Assembly (NCBI GenBank): GCA_013214065.1
Contig: JABSPK010000005.1
Location: 124,001 to 188,000 of the forward strand
DNA length: 64,000 nt
Direction of reading: 5' to 3'
From: Flavobacteriaceae bacterium
Lineage (GTDB): Bacteria > Bacteroidota > Bacteroidia > Flavobacteriales > Flavobacteriaceae
The position numbers and the translations under genes were made by a program. Positions within the stretch are counted from its first letter, which is position 1; the number at the start of each line of letters is the position of its first letter. A model generated the notes under the pieces. That model saw only the letters and a list, made by a program, of their open reading frames with translations. It did not search any database and was not told the DNA's origin. This document shows, one piece after another, positions 25,458 through 34,048 of this stretch.

Positions 25458-26445
25458 CAGCCGTTTTGGCAATGACCGCTGAAAGCGGTTCGAAACTAAA
25501 GCCTTCCAAGGCCTTGATTTTCGAATGATCGTAATAGTCCCGTTTGGCAAAGAGCCGGGCCGTCCGTTTGGAAAGCCTTCTTCGTTTCCCGCCCAAAGCC
25601 GACTTTAACCAATCCAAACGCCAAAGCAGTTCCAATTGCCAGGCCTTCAGTACTTTTTTTGGGGGTTCCAGATTCATGGCCGACGCGATCTTGGTGACCA
25701 GTTCTTGATAGCTAAGGTTCTCATTGACCAAGACGTACCGCTCGTTTTTTAGGTCGGACCCCATCAACAACTGCATGGCGAGCACGGTATCCATGACGGT
25801 GACGAAGCCGGTACCGTTGGGCAAGACGAATTTTTGCCCGCGCGCTACGCTGTGGAAGAAAAGGCCGCTGCCGCTTTTGAAAAACCCAGGTCCGATGATG
25901 ACCCCCGGATTGACGATGACCACATCGACCCCTTCTTGCGAAGTGCGCCAGACTTCCATCTCAGAGCGGTATTTCGAATGGCCATACCCTGTATTCGGAA
26001 GATCTTGCCATTCGGTTTCTTCAGTAATCCAGGCTTCACCGACAGCCGGACCGATGGCCGCGATCGAACTGACATAGCAGAGTTTTTCGATGCTATGGGC
26101 GATACAGAGGTTCACCACGTTTTTGGTGCCCCCCACATTGATTTTGTGCAAACGCTTATCGTCTTTTGGGTCGAACGATATCAGGGCAGCGCAATGGTAT
26201 ACCTTGTTCACGCCTTCAAAATGCGAAGCAAGGGTGACGGGGTCGGTAATGTCACAGGCGACCCATTCGATGCGATCGAACAGTGTTTTTGGGTCATCCG
26301 TGTAGTAGGAGAATACCTGCTCGACCATTGCTTTGCGTTGCTCGGTGCGATAGGTCGCCCTTACGGGTTCGCCTTGCTGGGCCAGTTTGTAGAGTAGGTG
26401 CGATCCCACCAGACCGGTACCCCCTGTAATCAATACCATCCCCAA
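25429..26445 (-). CDS. NAD-dependent epimerase/reductase (extended SDR)
   Basis: 338 residues. The extended short-chain dehydrogenase fold shows the nucleotide motif TGGTGLVGSHLL at the N-terminus, the strand CYVSSIAAIGP, the catalytic YGHSKYRSE (YxxxK) and the substrate-side NPGVIIGPGFF. The nearest relatives I recall are dihydroflavonol-4-reductase-like SDRs, whose substrates are mostly unknown. It is divergent from tyrS with an 80-bp gap, and convergent (29-bp overlap) with DUF4296. The protein is soluble, with no signal peptide. Confidence 0.88.
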   Translation of the reverse strand: MGMVLITGGTGLVGSHLLYKLAQQGEPVRATYRTEQRKAMVEQVFSYYTDDPKTLFDRIEWVACDITDPVTLASHFEGVNKVYHCAALISFDPKDDKRLHKINVGGTKNVVNLCIAHSIEKLCYVSSIAAIGPAVGEAWITEETEWQDLPNTGYGHSKYRSEMEVWRTSQEGVDVVIVNPGVIIGPGFFKSGSGLFFHSVARGQKFVLPNGTGFVTVMDTVLAMQLLMGSDLKNERYVLVNENLSYQELVTKIASAMNLEPPKKVLKAWQLELLWRLDWLKSALGGKRRRLSKRTARLFAKRDYYDHSKIKALEGFSFEPLSAVIAKTAAIYRDHYPE

Positions 26446-26470
26446 ATTTACCGAATTGACCGATAATTTT

Positions 26471-26502
26471 TTGAATATCGTGCTGCCAAGATTTTATATT
26501 TG
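26471..26502 (+). promoter_or_regulatory. Promoter of tyrS
   Basis: TTG (26471-26473), a 21-bp spacer and TATATTTG (26495-26502), a complete Bacteroidetes consensus promoter 23 bp before the tyrS ATG. Confidence 0.75.
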
Positions 26503-26525
26503 CAGCGAATCTTAGAAATTCACGA

Positions 26526-27824
26526 ATGCGGAAGAATTTTGTTGCTGAATTGAAATGGCGCGGGATGTTGCATGATGCCATGCCCGGAACTGAAGATCAT
26601 TTATTATCGGGCATGCAGGCCGCCTATGTAGGAATCGATCCTACGGCCGATTCCTTACATATCGGACATTTGGTCGGGGTCATGATGCTTCGCCATTTCC
26701 AATTGGCCGGGCATAAGCCCGTAGCCTTGGTTGGTGGGGCGACCGGAATGATCGGGGATCCTTCGGGAAAATCGGCCGAGCGCAACCTGCTCGATGAAGC
26801 TACCTTACGGCATAACCAAGAGGCCTTGAAAAATCAACTGGGCAAGTTCCTTGACTTCGACGGGCAGGAACCCAATGCGGCCGTATTGGTCAACAACTAT
26901 GATTGGATGAAGGATTTTTCGTTTCTCGATTTCATCAGGGATGTCGGCAAGCATATCACCGTCAATTATATGATGGCCAAGGATTCGGTCAAAAAGCGGC
27001 TTTCATCTGAAGCGAAAGAAGGCATGTCTTTTACCGAGTTTACGTATCAGCTGGTACAAGGCTATGATTTTTTACACTTATTCCGCACCCATAATTGTAC
27101 GCTTCAAATGGGCGGTAGCGACCAATGGGGCAACATCACCACCGGTACGGAGTTGATCCGCAGGATCGGCTGCGGCAAGGGCTATGCGTTGACCTGCCCA
27201 CTCATTACCAAGGCCGATGGTACCAAATTCGGGAAAACGGAAAGTGGGAATGTGTGGTTGGATCCCAAGCGTACGTCGCCCTATCGTTTCTATCAGTATT
27301 GGTTGAACACCTCCGATGCCGATGCGGCCAAATACATCAAGATCTTCACCTTCCTTAGTGAAAACGAGATATCGGACCTGATCGCCCAACACGAAGAAAG
27401 TCCGCATTTGCGGCAGCTCCAAAAAAAGTTGGCCGAGGAGATCACGACCATGGTGCACTCGCGGCAAGACTACGAGAACGCCGTAGGGGCCAGTGAGATC
27501 CTGTTCGGAAAATCGACGGCAGACGACCTCAAACAACTTGATGCACAGACCTTTTTAGAGGTCTTCGAAGGCGTGCCCCAGGCGAGCTTGTCAAAAAGCG
27601 AACTGGAAGAGGGCTTGGATATGATCGGTGCTTTGGCGGCCAAAACCTCCTTTTTGGGCTCCAATGGGGAAGCCAGGCGTGAATTGAAACAAAACGCCAT
27701 TTCGGTCAATAAGGAAAAGGTCAAGGAAGATTATCGCATTACCGCAAAGGATTTGATCAACGATCAATTCGTATTGCTACAAAAGGGGAAGCGCAACTAC
27801 TTCGTCTTGGTGTTCAACATCTAA
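26526..27824 (+). CDS. tyrS: Tyrosyl-tRNA synthetase
   Basis: 432 residues, class I synthetase charging tRNA-Tyr. The HIGH motif is at residues 45-48 ([10 protein letters not shown]), the KMSKS equivalent is KFGKT at 234-238, and the tyrosine-pocket region QGYDFLHLF and [14 protein letters not shown] are intact. A C-terminal S4-like RNA-binding domain (about 360-432) follows. KFGKT in place of KFGKS is a mild variant that I believe occurs in other TyrRS. Single gene from a clear promoter. Confidence 0.97.
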   Translation: MRKNFVAELKWRGMLHDAMPGTEDHLLSGMQAAYVGIDPTADSLHIGHLVGVMMLRHFQLAGHKPVALVGGATGMIGDPSGKSAERNLLDEATLRHNQEALKNQLGKFLDFDGQEPNAAVLVNNYDWMKDFSFLDFIRDVGKHITVNYMMAKDSVKKRLSSEAKEGMSFTEFTYQLVQGYDFLHLFRTHNCTLQMGGSDQWGNITTGTELIRRIGCGKGYALTCPLITKADGTKFGKTESGNVWLDPKRTSPYRFYQYWLNTSDADAAKYIKIFTFLSENEISDLIAQHEESPHLRQLQKKLAEEITTMVHSRQDYENAVGASEILFGKSTADDLKQLDAQTFLEVFEGVPQASLSKSELEEGLDMIGALAAKTSFLGSNGEARRELKQNAISVNKEKVKEDYRITAKDLINDQFVLLQKGKRNYFVLVFNI

Positions 27825-27844
27825 GTATTCCGGAACCCTTTGCA

Positions 27845-28828
27845 TCAAACGACCATAAGGTTGCACCCCCTGATGTCGGCGTGATCGAACCTGCCGAGCA
27901 CTTCAAAACTTCCATCTTCATAACCCTTGCCCAAATCTTGGGTCGCGATAAAGGGGCACGAATAGGCATTGGCCAGATCGATGATGTTGATACCCCCGGT
28001 TTTACCCAAGGCTTGATAGCTTAGCGGATCCTCGGTATCCCTGATGAGAACCCGCATCCAAGGGGGGCAATGGAAGATCCCCGATCCGTCGGAGTAGGCC
28101 TGTGAAAGTAATTCGGTCATGCCGTACTCCGAGTGGATGGCATCCACCCCAAAACCTGCACACAACTGCGCATGTAAGGCTTCGCGTACCAGTTCCTTTC
28201 GTTTGCCTTTCATGCCGCCTGTTTCCATAACGATCGTATGTTTGAGCTGGAAGGGGAAGGCTTCGACCAAATCGAGCAAGGCATAGGTTACGCCAAGGAG
28301 CAGCGTTTTTTGGCCTTGTGATTCCAGTAGCTGCAAACGCTTTTTCAAGCCTTCAAGATCGTTCAGGTAAAACCCGCTTTCCGGATGCTTTGAACCGCTG
28401 ATCAGGTCTTGGGCCATATAGACCAAAGAGGACCCTTCCCTTTCGAGATAGGAGGGCAACAAGGCCAGAATGCAATACCCTGTCAAGGGGCCATAGAACC
28501 GTTCGAAGGCCTTTCGAAAACCCATTTCGTACAGGGAGAGGTCGGCCACATGGTGTCGGCTGGTCACCGACCCGGTTGTGCCGCTGCTCGTAAAGGTGAT
28601 TTCGGCAGGCATGCCCGTGGTTTGAATGGTCTTGGATTTGAAAAATTCTATGGGTAGAAAAGGGATTTGATCGATCTGTTCCACCTTTTTGGGAACCACG
28701 CCCAAATGGTCACAGAATTCAGCATAGACCGGATTATTTTGGTATTGGAAGGCAAAGAGTTCCATGGTCTTGGCATGGAATTCCGCTTCGGAAGCGAGGG
28801 TGAAGATCGATCGGGTATCAAAGGCCAT
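27845..28828 (-). CDS. LuxE-like acyl-protein synthetase / acyltransferase
   Basis: 327 residues, soluble. It carries the adenylate-forming P-loop-like motif TFTSSGTTGSVTSRH and the later GFGVDAIHSEYGMTELLSQ, the pattern of LuxE (long-chain-fatty-acid:protein ligase) and related AMP-forming enzymes. No luxA, B, C or D is nearby, so bioluminescence is not implied. Bacteroidetes carry orphan copies whose substrates are unknown; activation of a carboxylic acid is the safest reading. It follows the small T9SS gene, from which it is separated by a terminator, so it probably has its own promoter. Confidence 0.8.
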   Translation of the reverse strand: MAFDTRSIFTLASEAEFHAKTMELFAFQYQNNPVYAEFCDHLGVVPKKVEQIDQIPFLPIEFFKSKTIQTTGMPAEITFTSSGTTGSVTSRHHVADLSLYEMGFRKAFERFYGPLTGYCILALLPSYLEREGSSLVYMAQDLISGSKHPESGFYLNDLEGLKKRLQLLESQGQKTLLLGVTYALLDLVEAFPFQLKHTIVMETGGMKGKRKELVREALHAQLCAGFGVDAIHSEYGMTELLSQAYSDGSGIFHCPPWMRVLIRDTEDPLSYQALGKTGGINIIDLANAYSCPFIATQDLGKGYEDGSFEVLGRFDHADIRGCNLMVV

Positions 28829-28843
28829 CTTGGCAAAATTACC

Positions 28844-28871
28844 AAATAAAAAACCCCTTCGAAAGAAGGGG
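28844..28871 (-). terminator. Intrinsic terminator after the second small T9SS gene
   Basis: Read on the minus strand: CCCCTTC, a 4-nt loop, GAAGGGG, then a T-run with one A. It lies 25 bp after the stop of the gene at 28896-29219. Confidence 0.88.
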
Positions 28872-28895
28872 CCTCGCTTGTGTTAGTTTGGGTAG

Positions 28896-29219
28896 TTATT
28901 TTACGACCAGCTTGCGGGTCATCGTCTTTTTATCTTCCGTCACTTGCAACACATATACCCCTGGAACCAGTCTAGAGATGTTCAAGGTGTTGGTCGCGAT
29001 GCGGTCTTTCAATACTGCTTCACCGAAAATATCAAAGACCTGGATGTCTTTGGTGCCGTTGGTAGCGGTAGTGATATAGATTTCTTCTCCATAAGCTGGA
29101 TTCGGATACATTTTGAATCCTTTGACTTTCGGGGTTTCAGCGTCGTTGACACTGACCAATTCTTGTCCGATGGAAATGAGTGGAAACGCCATAAGTAGAA
29201 CTAAGTAGATTTTCTTCAT
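28896..29219 (-). CDS. Miniature T9SS type A sorting-domain protein
   Basis: 107 residues from ATG 29219. A signal peptide (about 1-19, ending SIGQ) leads, after about 15 residues, into a type A sorting domain: GFKMYPNPAYGEEIYI, IQVFDIFGEAVL, LNISRLVPGVYVLQV and the basic end TRKLVVK. Almost nothing else is present, so the secreted product is essentially a free sorting domain. An upstream in-frame start at 29297 would put non-signal sequence in front. It is homologous along its length to the next gene upstream. Role unknown. Confidence 0.88.
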   Translation of the reverse strand: MKKIYLVLLMAFPLISIGQELVSVNDAETPKVKGFKMYPNPAYGEEIYITTATNGTKDIQVFDIFGEAVLKDRIATNTLNISRLVPGVYVLQVTEDKKTMTRKLVVK

Positions 29220-29347
29220 CAATGCCAATTTGGGATAATAGCAAAGTAAAGGTACGGAAAGGAATTCCCTACAAATAGAAATTGTTGTGAAACCCAATTA
29301 ATTGTAGGTCAGTCCGATGAAGCGCAAAAAACGTCGGTGAAATGCGT

Positions 29348-29650
29348 TTATTTGATGATCAGTTTTCGGGTCACCACCTTGTTCCGTTCCCGAACGCGAA
29401 GGATGTAAACCCCTTTGTCCAAGCGTGAAACATTGAGTTCGTTCCCTAAAATCGTGGTCTCCATCACCTGGGTGCCCAATACATCGAAAATGTAGATTTG
29501 CTTGGGTGCTTTTTGGGCGGTATCGATGTATATCTTACCGTTTACCGTAGGATTGGGATACAATTTAAACCCTTCGATATCGGCATCCGTTTGCTGTGAG
29601 AACGCAAAGGATGAAACGAAAAAGAAAGCAATCAAGTAGAAGTGCTTCAT
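29348..29650 (-). CDS. Miniature T9SS type A sorting-domain protein (paralogue)
   Basis: 100 residues from ATG 29650. A signal peptide (about 1-19, FAFSQQ) is followed almost at once by GFKLYPNPTVNGKIYI, IYIFDVLGTQVM, LNVSRLDKGVYILRV and TRKLIIK, the same module as the gene downstream. The two are probably an old duplication (the proteins align without large gaps). A -7 promoter element 28 bp upstream supports this start over the longer ORF from 29749. It lies downstream of the terminator that ends the TonB receptor/beta-helix operon. Confidence 0.88.
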   Translation of the reverse strand: MKHFYLIAFFFVSSFAFSQQTDADIEGFKLYPNPTVNGKIYIDTAQKAPKQIYIFDVLGTQVMETTILGNELNVSRLDKGVYILRVRERNKVVTRKLIIK

Positions 29651-29677
29651 AAAGTATTGGTAACAAAGGGTATGCCA

Positions 29678-29685
29678 CAAATATA
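29678..29685 (-). promoter_or_regulatory. -7 element of the first miniature T9SS gene
   Basis: On the minus strand this reads TATATTTG, an exact TAnnTTTG match 28 bp before the ATG at 29650. Confidence 0.5.
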
Positions 29686-29747
29686 ACCAATTTGCCTGCC
29701 GGGGATCGACCGTATGTCGAAAAAGCCTACAATTTTCGATAAAGTGC

Positions 29748-29774
29748 AAAAAAAAGCCCCGCTTTCGCGGAGCT
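29748..29774 (-). terminator. Intrinsic terminator of the TonB receptor/beta-helix operon
   Basis: On the minus strand AGCTCCGC, a GAAA loop and GCGGGGCT (one G-T pair) run into a T7 tract, starting 25 bp after the beta-helix gene stop. Confidence 0.88.
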
Positions 29775-29799
29775 TTATGGTTTTATGATGCTTTTGGTA

Positions 29800-31005
29800 T
29801 TAGTTGATCCCTACGGTCCAACCTGCTCCCCAAGTAGCGATATCGGTTCCTGTTCCGTTTCCGACACCTGAAATCACATCGGCTTCGTCAAAAGTAAAGC
29901 CCGTATCGTTTTTCAAGGTGGTGGTTACGTTATCGAAAGTCACGTCGATGATGTTCAACAAATCGTCAAGAACACCTTGGCCGGTTGGGTTGTCGCCCAT
30001 ATCGCCGTCCAAATCGAAACCTTCGGCATAGTTCGAGATCAATACGTTGGTAAAGATCACCTGGGTACCCGCGCGCAAACGGATGGCTTCATCGCTATCG
30101 TCTTCACCATCACCGACTACGGTGACATTGGTAACGTTCGGTGCTGAAAAGTAACCACCTTCGTTGCTGAAATCGGTATTGTACCCGTCACATTCGAAAG
30201 CTTTGTCGTGAGAGGATCCGTGCTGTACGTAAACATCGGTCAAGTTGCCGATATAGCCTTCGGTCCAGTCGATGGAATCGTCTTCGGAATTTACGACGAC
30301 CAAGTGGCTTGCGTTAACGGTGCCTCCAAAGAATTCGAATCCGTCATCGGAACCTTCGTAGATTTGGATGAAATCCATGGTAGTCCCGTTCCCAACGGCA
30401 TAGGCTGAAAGTCCGTTCAACTCGGCGTTGCCATCAATGGCCCCACCTGCATATTCGATACGCATGTATTGGATGTTTCCAGAATTATCGGCTGGTGTGT
30501 TGCCACCATAAGAAAGGCCACCGACTTCAGAAGTCGCTGTATCGGTAGAACCGTCAGCTGTTGAGTTGATCGGGGCACGGCCACAGATGACCAAACCTCC
30601 CCAATCCCCTGAAGAAGGGCTGCTAGCGTTAGACGTCAAAACGATGGGCTCGCTGGCGGTACCAACGGCATTGATTTGGGCACCTTGTTGGATAGCGATG
30701 TAGGCATTGACCCCAACAGGTTGGGCACGTACGGTCATTCCGGCAGGAATGGTCAAGGTCGTACCACTGGCCATAAGGACCGGACCGGTGATAGTATAAT
30801 CAACCGCAGGGTCTAAGGTTAGGTCTTCGGTGAAGACTCCGCTTAGATTTACCGCCGTCGCACCTGGGTCGGTCTCATCACCCATGTTGTTGGTGGTGTT
30901 GTTAATGACACTATTATCAGTTATGATAATATCGGCAGTATCGTCGCTTGCGCATCCAACGAAAATCGCAGCGGCTATACCTAATAATAAAAACTTGTTT
31001 TTCAT
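29800..31005 (-). CDS. Surface beta-helix lipoprotein
   Basis: 401 residues. The lipobox FVGC gives Cys18 and an Asp/Ser/Thr-rich start. The body repeats short beta-strand turns with many Gly, Asn and Thr (LTIPAGMTVRAQ, GDWGGLVICGRAPIN, IQYMRIEYAGGAI, EGYIGNLTDVYVQHGSSHD), consistent with a right-handed parallel beta-helix. Database entries sometimes call these multidrug transporters, for which I see no basis. It starts 21 bp after the TonB-dependent receptor stop, and I expect the two to work as receptor and outer-face lipoprotein in capturing a nutrient; the adjacent PhoB/PhoR-like pair makes phosphate-containing ligands an attractive guess. Confidence 0.82.
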   Translation of the reverse strand: MKNKFLLLGIAAAIFVGCASDDTADIIITDNSVINNTTNNMGDETDPGATAVNLSGVFTEDLTLDPAVDYTITGPVLMASGTTLTIPAGMTVRAQPVGVNAYIAIQQGAQINAVGTASEPIVLTSNASSPSSGDWGGLVICGRAPINSTADGSTDTATSEVGGLSYGGNTPADNSGNIQYMRIEYAGGAIDGNAELNGLSAYAVGNGTTMDFIQIYEGSDDGFEFFGGTVNASHLVVVNSEDDSIDWTEGYIGNLTDVYVQHGSSHDKAFECDGYNTDFSNEGGYFSAPNVTNVTVVGDGEDDSDEAIRLRAGTQVIFTNVLISNYAEGFDLDGDMGDNPTGQGVLDDLLNIIDVTFDNVTTTLKNDTGFTFDEADVISGVGNGTGTDIATWGAGWTVGIN

Positions 31006-31026
31006 TGTTCTGAGTTTATGGAATAT

Positions 31027-33852
31027 TTAAAATTTATATTTAAGGGTTAGCCCAACGTTAACCCCAAGATTGTACGAGCGAATGGTAACGTCTCCGATTC
31101 CGGTACCTTCACGAATGAAGGACACATCGGGATCCAAGATGTTCTTGGCTGAAAAATTGGCCTCGAAGTGTTCCCCAAAAGCATTTCTCCAAACGAAATC
31201 CAAGGTGGGTACCGCCTTTTCGACGATATTGCCAAGGCTTCCTGCACCTAATGAAAAGATGCGATCGGAGAAGTAGGAGAACACCAAGGTCGCTTTGGGT
31301 TTATAGGTCCCAAAAGAAGTCGGACTGAAATTCAAATCCGTATTGATGACGAAGGGGGAAGCGCCTTCCAATTCATCCGAATCCCGGTTGAACGAAGTGC
31401 CAAAAGTATTTTCCTCCCCAGCGGGAATGTCTTTTAAATCTTGATCCGTGCTGATGTAGGCGGCGTTCAAACCGAAAGAAAGGATGGCATTCTCATCCGC
31501 ATCGGTCAATAGGTTTTTGCGAAGCTCCAATTCGACCCCGTAAATATCGGCCTGTTCACCCGTTCTGAAATAACGTTGTGTTCCTGTCGCATCGGCGGCC
31601 ACTACCCGGTTTACGGGATCTTTGATCGTTTTGGCGAAGGCGGCTACCGAAATGATCTCACCGCGTTCCAAAAACCATTCGTATTTCAAATCGAAATTGT
31701 AAACATCGGAGTAGGTGGGGCCATCCCCATTCAAGCCACCCAAGAGATCCGGGTTACCACCGACCCTTTGGGTAACGGATTCATAAACGAAAGGGGCTAC
31801 TTCCTTGAACTCCGGAAAAGAGGCCGTTTTACTGGCGGCGAAACGCAGGTTCGAGTTTTCGTTCAAGGCATAGCGAACGTTCAAACTCGGCAAGAAGATG
31901 TTCTCATATACATCCCGTACCCCTGGGTCATCTGGGCGGATGTTGATGACGTCATATTCGACCCGCTGGTCGAAAGACTCCAAGCGGACACCGGGAATGA
32001 AACTCCACTTTTCGCCAACTTGTACTTCAGCTGAAACATAACCTGCATGCACATTCAGGTTTCCTTGATAGGTGTTTTCAGGAAGTCCCGGGCGGTTTCG
32101 GTTTCCGATATCGTTATTGATGGGATTCAATACGATCAAATCGTAAAGGCCGCTTCCTTCCGGAATATTGATGTTCGACACATCGAATATCGAATTGAAA
32201 TCGGTAACATCGGTCACTGGGGTGGCATCACGATCTTGGATCTCGTAACCGTAACGTATACTGTTGAAACGACGTTCTTTGCGACGACCGTTGTACCCGA
32301 AATTCCACTTTAGTGTTTCAGAAGCTTTATACCCGAAATTCACATAACTGTTCAACTCATTGTCTTCGATGCTTTGGAAAAAACGCTGGTTGTCAAAAGG
32401 GATGTTGGTATAGAATACGGGATTGGTGTTCGGATCACTATCCAAAGCGAACTGATAGTTCTCTAAGGTAATCCGCTTCCGATCCGGTTCATCGGAGTAT
32501 ACGGTGTTGTATCCTGTTCCCCAATCAAGACTCCATTTATCATCGAAGCTGTGTTCGCCGGTCAATTGGTTCACGAAGATCATGTCTTGGTTGAACTGCA
32601 CGTTCATGACATAGAACCCGCGATCCGTATCGATGATAGCATCCCTATTGGTGCCTTCCCCATTAATGCCATAGAACCCAACGGCATCCGTGGAGCTGTT
32701 CACGAAAAGGGAACTGTATTTCACCTTGTGGTTGTCATTGATTCGGTAGGTAAGGTTCGCCAGGGCGGTAGTTGTGGTCCCGTAGGCGAACTCCTGTACG
32801 TTCGGGAAATCGACTTTCAGTACATTGGTAAAATCCCGGGCAGGACCTTCCCACAGTTGGTAACCGTTACTAAAGCTGGCGGCACCGAAGAAGCTCAAAC
32901 GCGATTCGTCGTTGAGGTTCCAAGAGTACCCCCCTTCGATATCCCCTGAAAAATTAACCGGGTTCGAAGCATCTTGCGGATCGACGCCATGCGAAAGCAC
33001 CACGGCGAAGGGATCGTTGTCATAGCGGTTGTAAAAACCGAAGAAACTAGGGCCTTCGCTGCGAACGAAATCCTCTCCACTTGCGTTCGAGTTGAAACCC
33101 GTACCCAAGCTAACGGCGATGTAGCCGTCACCGGTATATTCTTTTGAATCGACATTCACGTTCCCTGCAGCGAAATCGCCGTAGAAGGTCGATCCATAGG
33201 CTTTGCGTACGGAAACGTTCTCGATGATACCGGCACCGAAAAGATCCAAATCGATGTTTTTCTTGTTGACATCGTTCGAAGGCAGTGACAAGCCGTTCAT
33301 GGTAGTGTTTTGGTAGCGATCACCCAATCCGCGAACGTAGACATTGCTCGACCCCTGTTGCTTTGAAATACCCGATATCTGGGCAACGGCCCCTGCAGCA
33401 TCGCCGATCCCTTTTAAAGTCAGGGCCTCGGCACTCACTGCTTCTTGAATGGTCAAGGCGTTTTTCTGTTCGAGCAAAAGGGCGATTTCCGAATCTCTAC
33501 GGGCAGAGGTGGTGATAACGACTTCATCCAGGGCAAACCCTTGGGAGGCACTCATGGGCACATTGATCGTGGTCACCTTATCGGCTTCGACCACCACATT
33601 CGGAATTTCAATGGTTTCGTAGCCCAAATAGCTATAGACTACAACATATGTTCCGGGTTCCAAACCTGGAATTTCATAAAGCCCATCAAAATCGGAGGTC
33701 GTACCGGTGGTCGTGCCCTTGATCAAAATATTGGCGAAAGCCAAAGGGTCATCATTGAGTTCTTTATCGGTAAGTTTTCCGACAATGGCACCCGTTTGGG
33801 CGGTTAACCAGGCGGTATAAAGGAATGCTATAAAAGCAAAAAGGTTTTTCAT
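31027..33852 (-). CDS. TonB-dependent outer-membrane receptor
   Basis: 941 residues. Signal peptide (about 1-20), then a carboxypeptidase-regulatory-like beta-sandwich (about 22-105, GAIVGKLTDKELNDDPLAFA), a plug domain (about 115-250, with GSSNVYVRGLGDRYQNTTMN and the FYGDFAAGNVNV segment) and a 22-strand barrel ending in KYKF. This family imports large ligands across the outer membrane with TonB energy. First gene of a two-gene operon with a beta-helix lipoprotein. Its promoter region is shared with the PhoB/PhoR-like genes and holds a cluster of TTAA repeats, so phosphate control is plausible. Confidence 0.95.
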   Translation of the reverse strand: MKNLFAFIAFLYTAWLTAQTGAIVGKLTDKELNDDPLAFANILIKGTTTGTTSDFDGLYEIPGLEPGTYVVVYSYLGYETIEIPNVVVEADKVTTINVPMSASQGFALDEVVITTSARRDSEIALLLEQKNALTIQEAVSAEALTLKGIGDAAGAVAQISGISKQQGSSNVYVRGLGDRYQNTTMNGLSLPSNDVNKKNIDLDLFGAGIIENVSVRKAYGSTFYGDFAAGNVNVDSKEYTGDGYIAVSLGTGFNSNASGEDFVRSEGPSFFGFYNRYDNDPFAVVLSHGVDPQDASNPVNFSGDIEGGYSWNLNDESRLSFFGAASFSNGYQLWEGPARDFTNVLKVDFPNVQEFAYGTTTTALANLTYRINDNHKVKYSSLFVNSSTDAVGFYGINGEGTNRDAIIDTDRGFYVMNVQFNQDMIFVNQLTGEHSFDDKWSLDWGTGYNTVYSDEPDRKRITLENYQFALDSDPNTNPVFYTNIPFDNQRFFQSIEDNELNSYVNFGYKASETLKWNFGYNGRRKERRFNSIRYGYEIQDRDATPVTDVTDFNSIFDVSNINIPEGSGLYDLIVLNPINNDIGNRNRPGLPENTYQGNLNVHAGYVSAEVQVGEKWSFIPGVRLESFDQRVEYDVINIRPDDPGVRDVYENIFLPSLNVRYALNENSNLRFAASKTASFPEFKEVAPFVYESVTQRVGGNPDLLGGLNGDGPTYSDVYNFDLKYEWFLERGEIISVAAFAKTIKDPVNRVVAADATGTQRYFRTGEQADIYGVELELRKNLLTDADENAILSFGLNAAYISTDQDLKDIPAGEENTFGTSFNRDSDELEGASPFVINTDLNFSPTSFGTYKPKATLVFSYFSDRIFSLGAGSLGNIVEKAVPTLDFVWRNAFGEHFEANFSAKNILDPDVSFIREGTGIGDVTIRSYNLGVNVGLTLKYKF

Positions 33853-33933
33853 TGTGAATGCGTTGTCCGGTATGCTATTGATTTTCTCGGCGCAAAGGAA
33901 AAGAGGTGGTGTAAAAGTCGCGTTAGTTGTCCG

Positions 33934-33990
33934 TTAAGAGTTTATTTAATAACCATTACCTTAAGGTTATGACATTAAATCAATGTTAAG
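33934..33990. promoter_or_regulatory. TTAA repeat cluster, candidate Pho-type box
   Basis: TTAAG (33934), TTAAT (33946), TTAAG (33961), TTAAA (33975) and TTAAG (33986) lie in the divergent gap. The last two are spaced exactly 11 bp, the helical repeat of PhoB/PhoP half-sites; the others are 12-15 bp apart. The cluster ends 26 bp before the -7 element of the response-regulator gene, where a -33 box is missing. Binding is inferred. Confidence 0.45.
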
Positions 33991-34016
33991 TACCAAGCAG
34001 GTTTTTGTATTATCTT

Positions 34017-34024
34017 TACTTTTG
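34017..34024 (+). promoter_or_regulatory. -7 element of the response regulator gene
   Basis: TACTTTTG matches TAnnTTTG, 24 bp before ATG 34049. No TTG lies 17-23 bp upstream, consistent with an activator-dependent promoter. Confidence 0.5.
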
Positions 34025-34048
34025 GTGAATTACGCTTAAAAGCCGACC

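Noticed and set aside
27845-28828. A bioluminescence operon
   Set aside because: Only a LuxE-like gene is present; no luciferase or reductase genes are nearby.
29800-31005. A multidrug transporter, as such proteins are sometimes labelled
   Set aside because: It has a lipobox and beta-helix repeats but no membrane helices or transporter motif.
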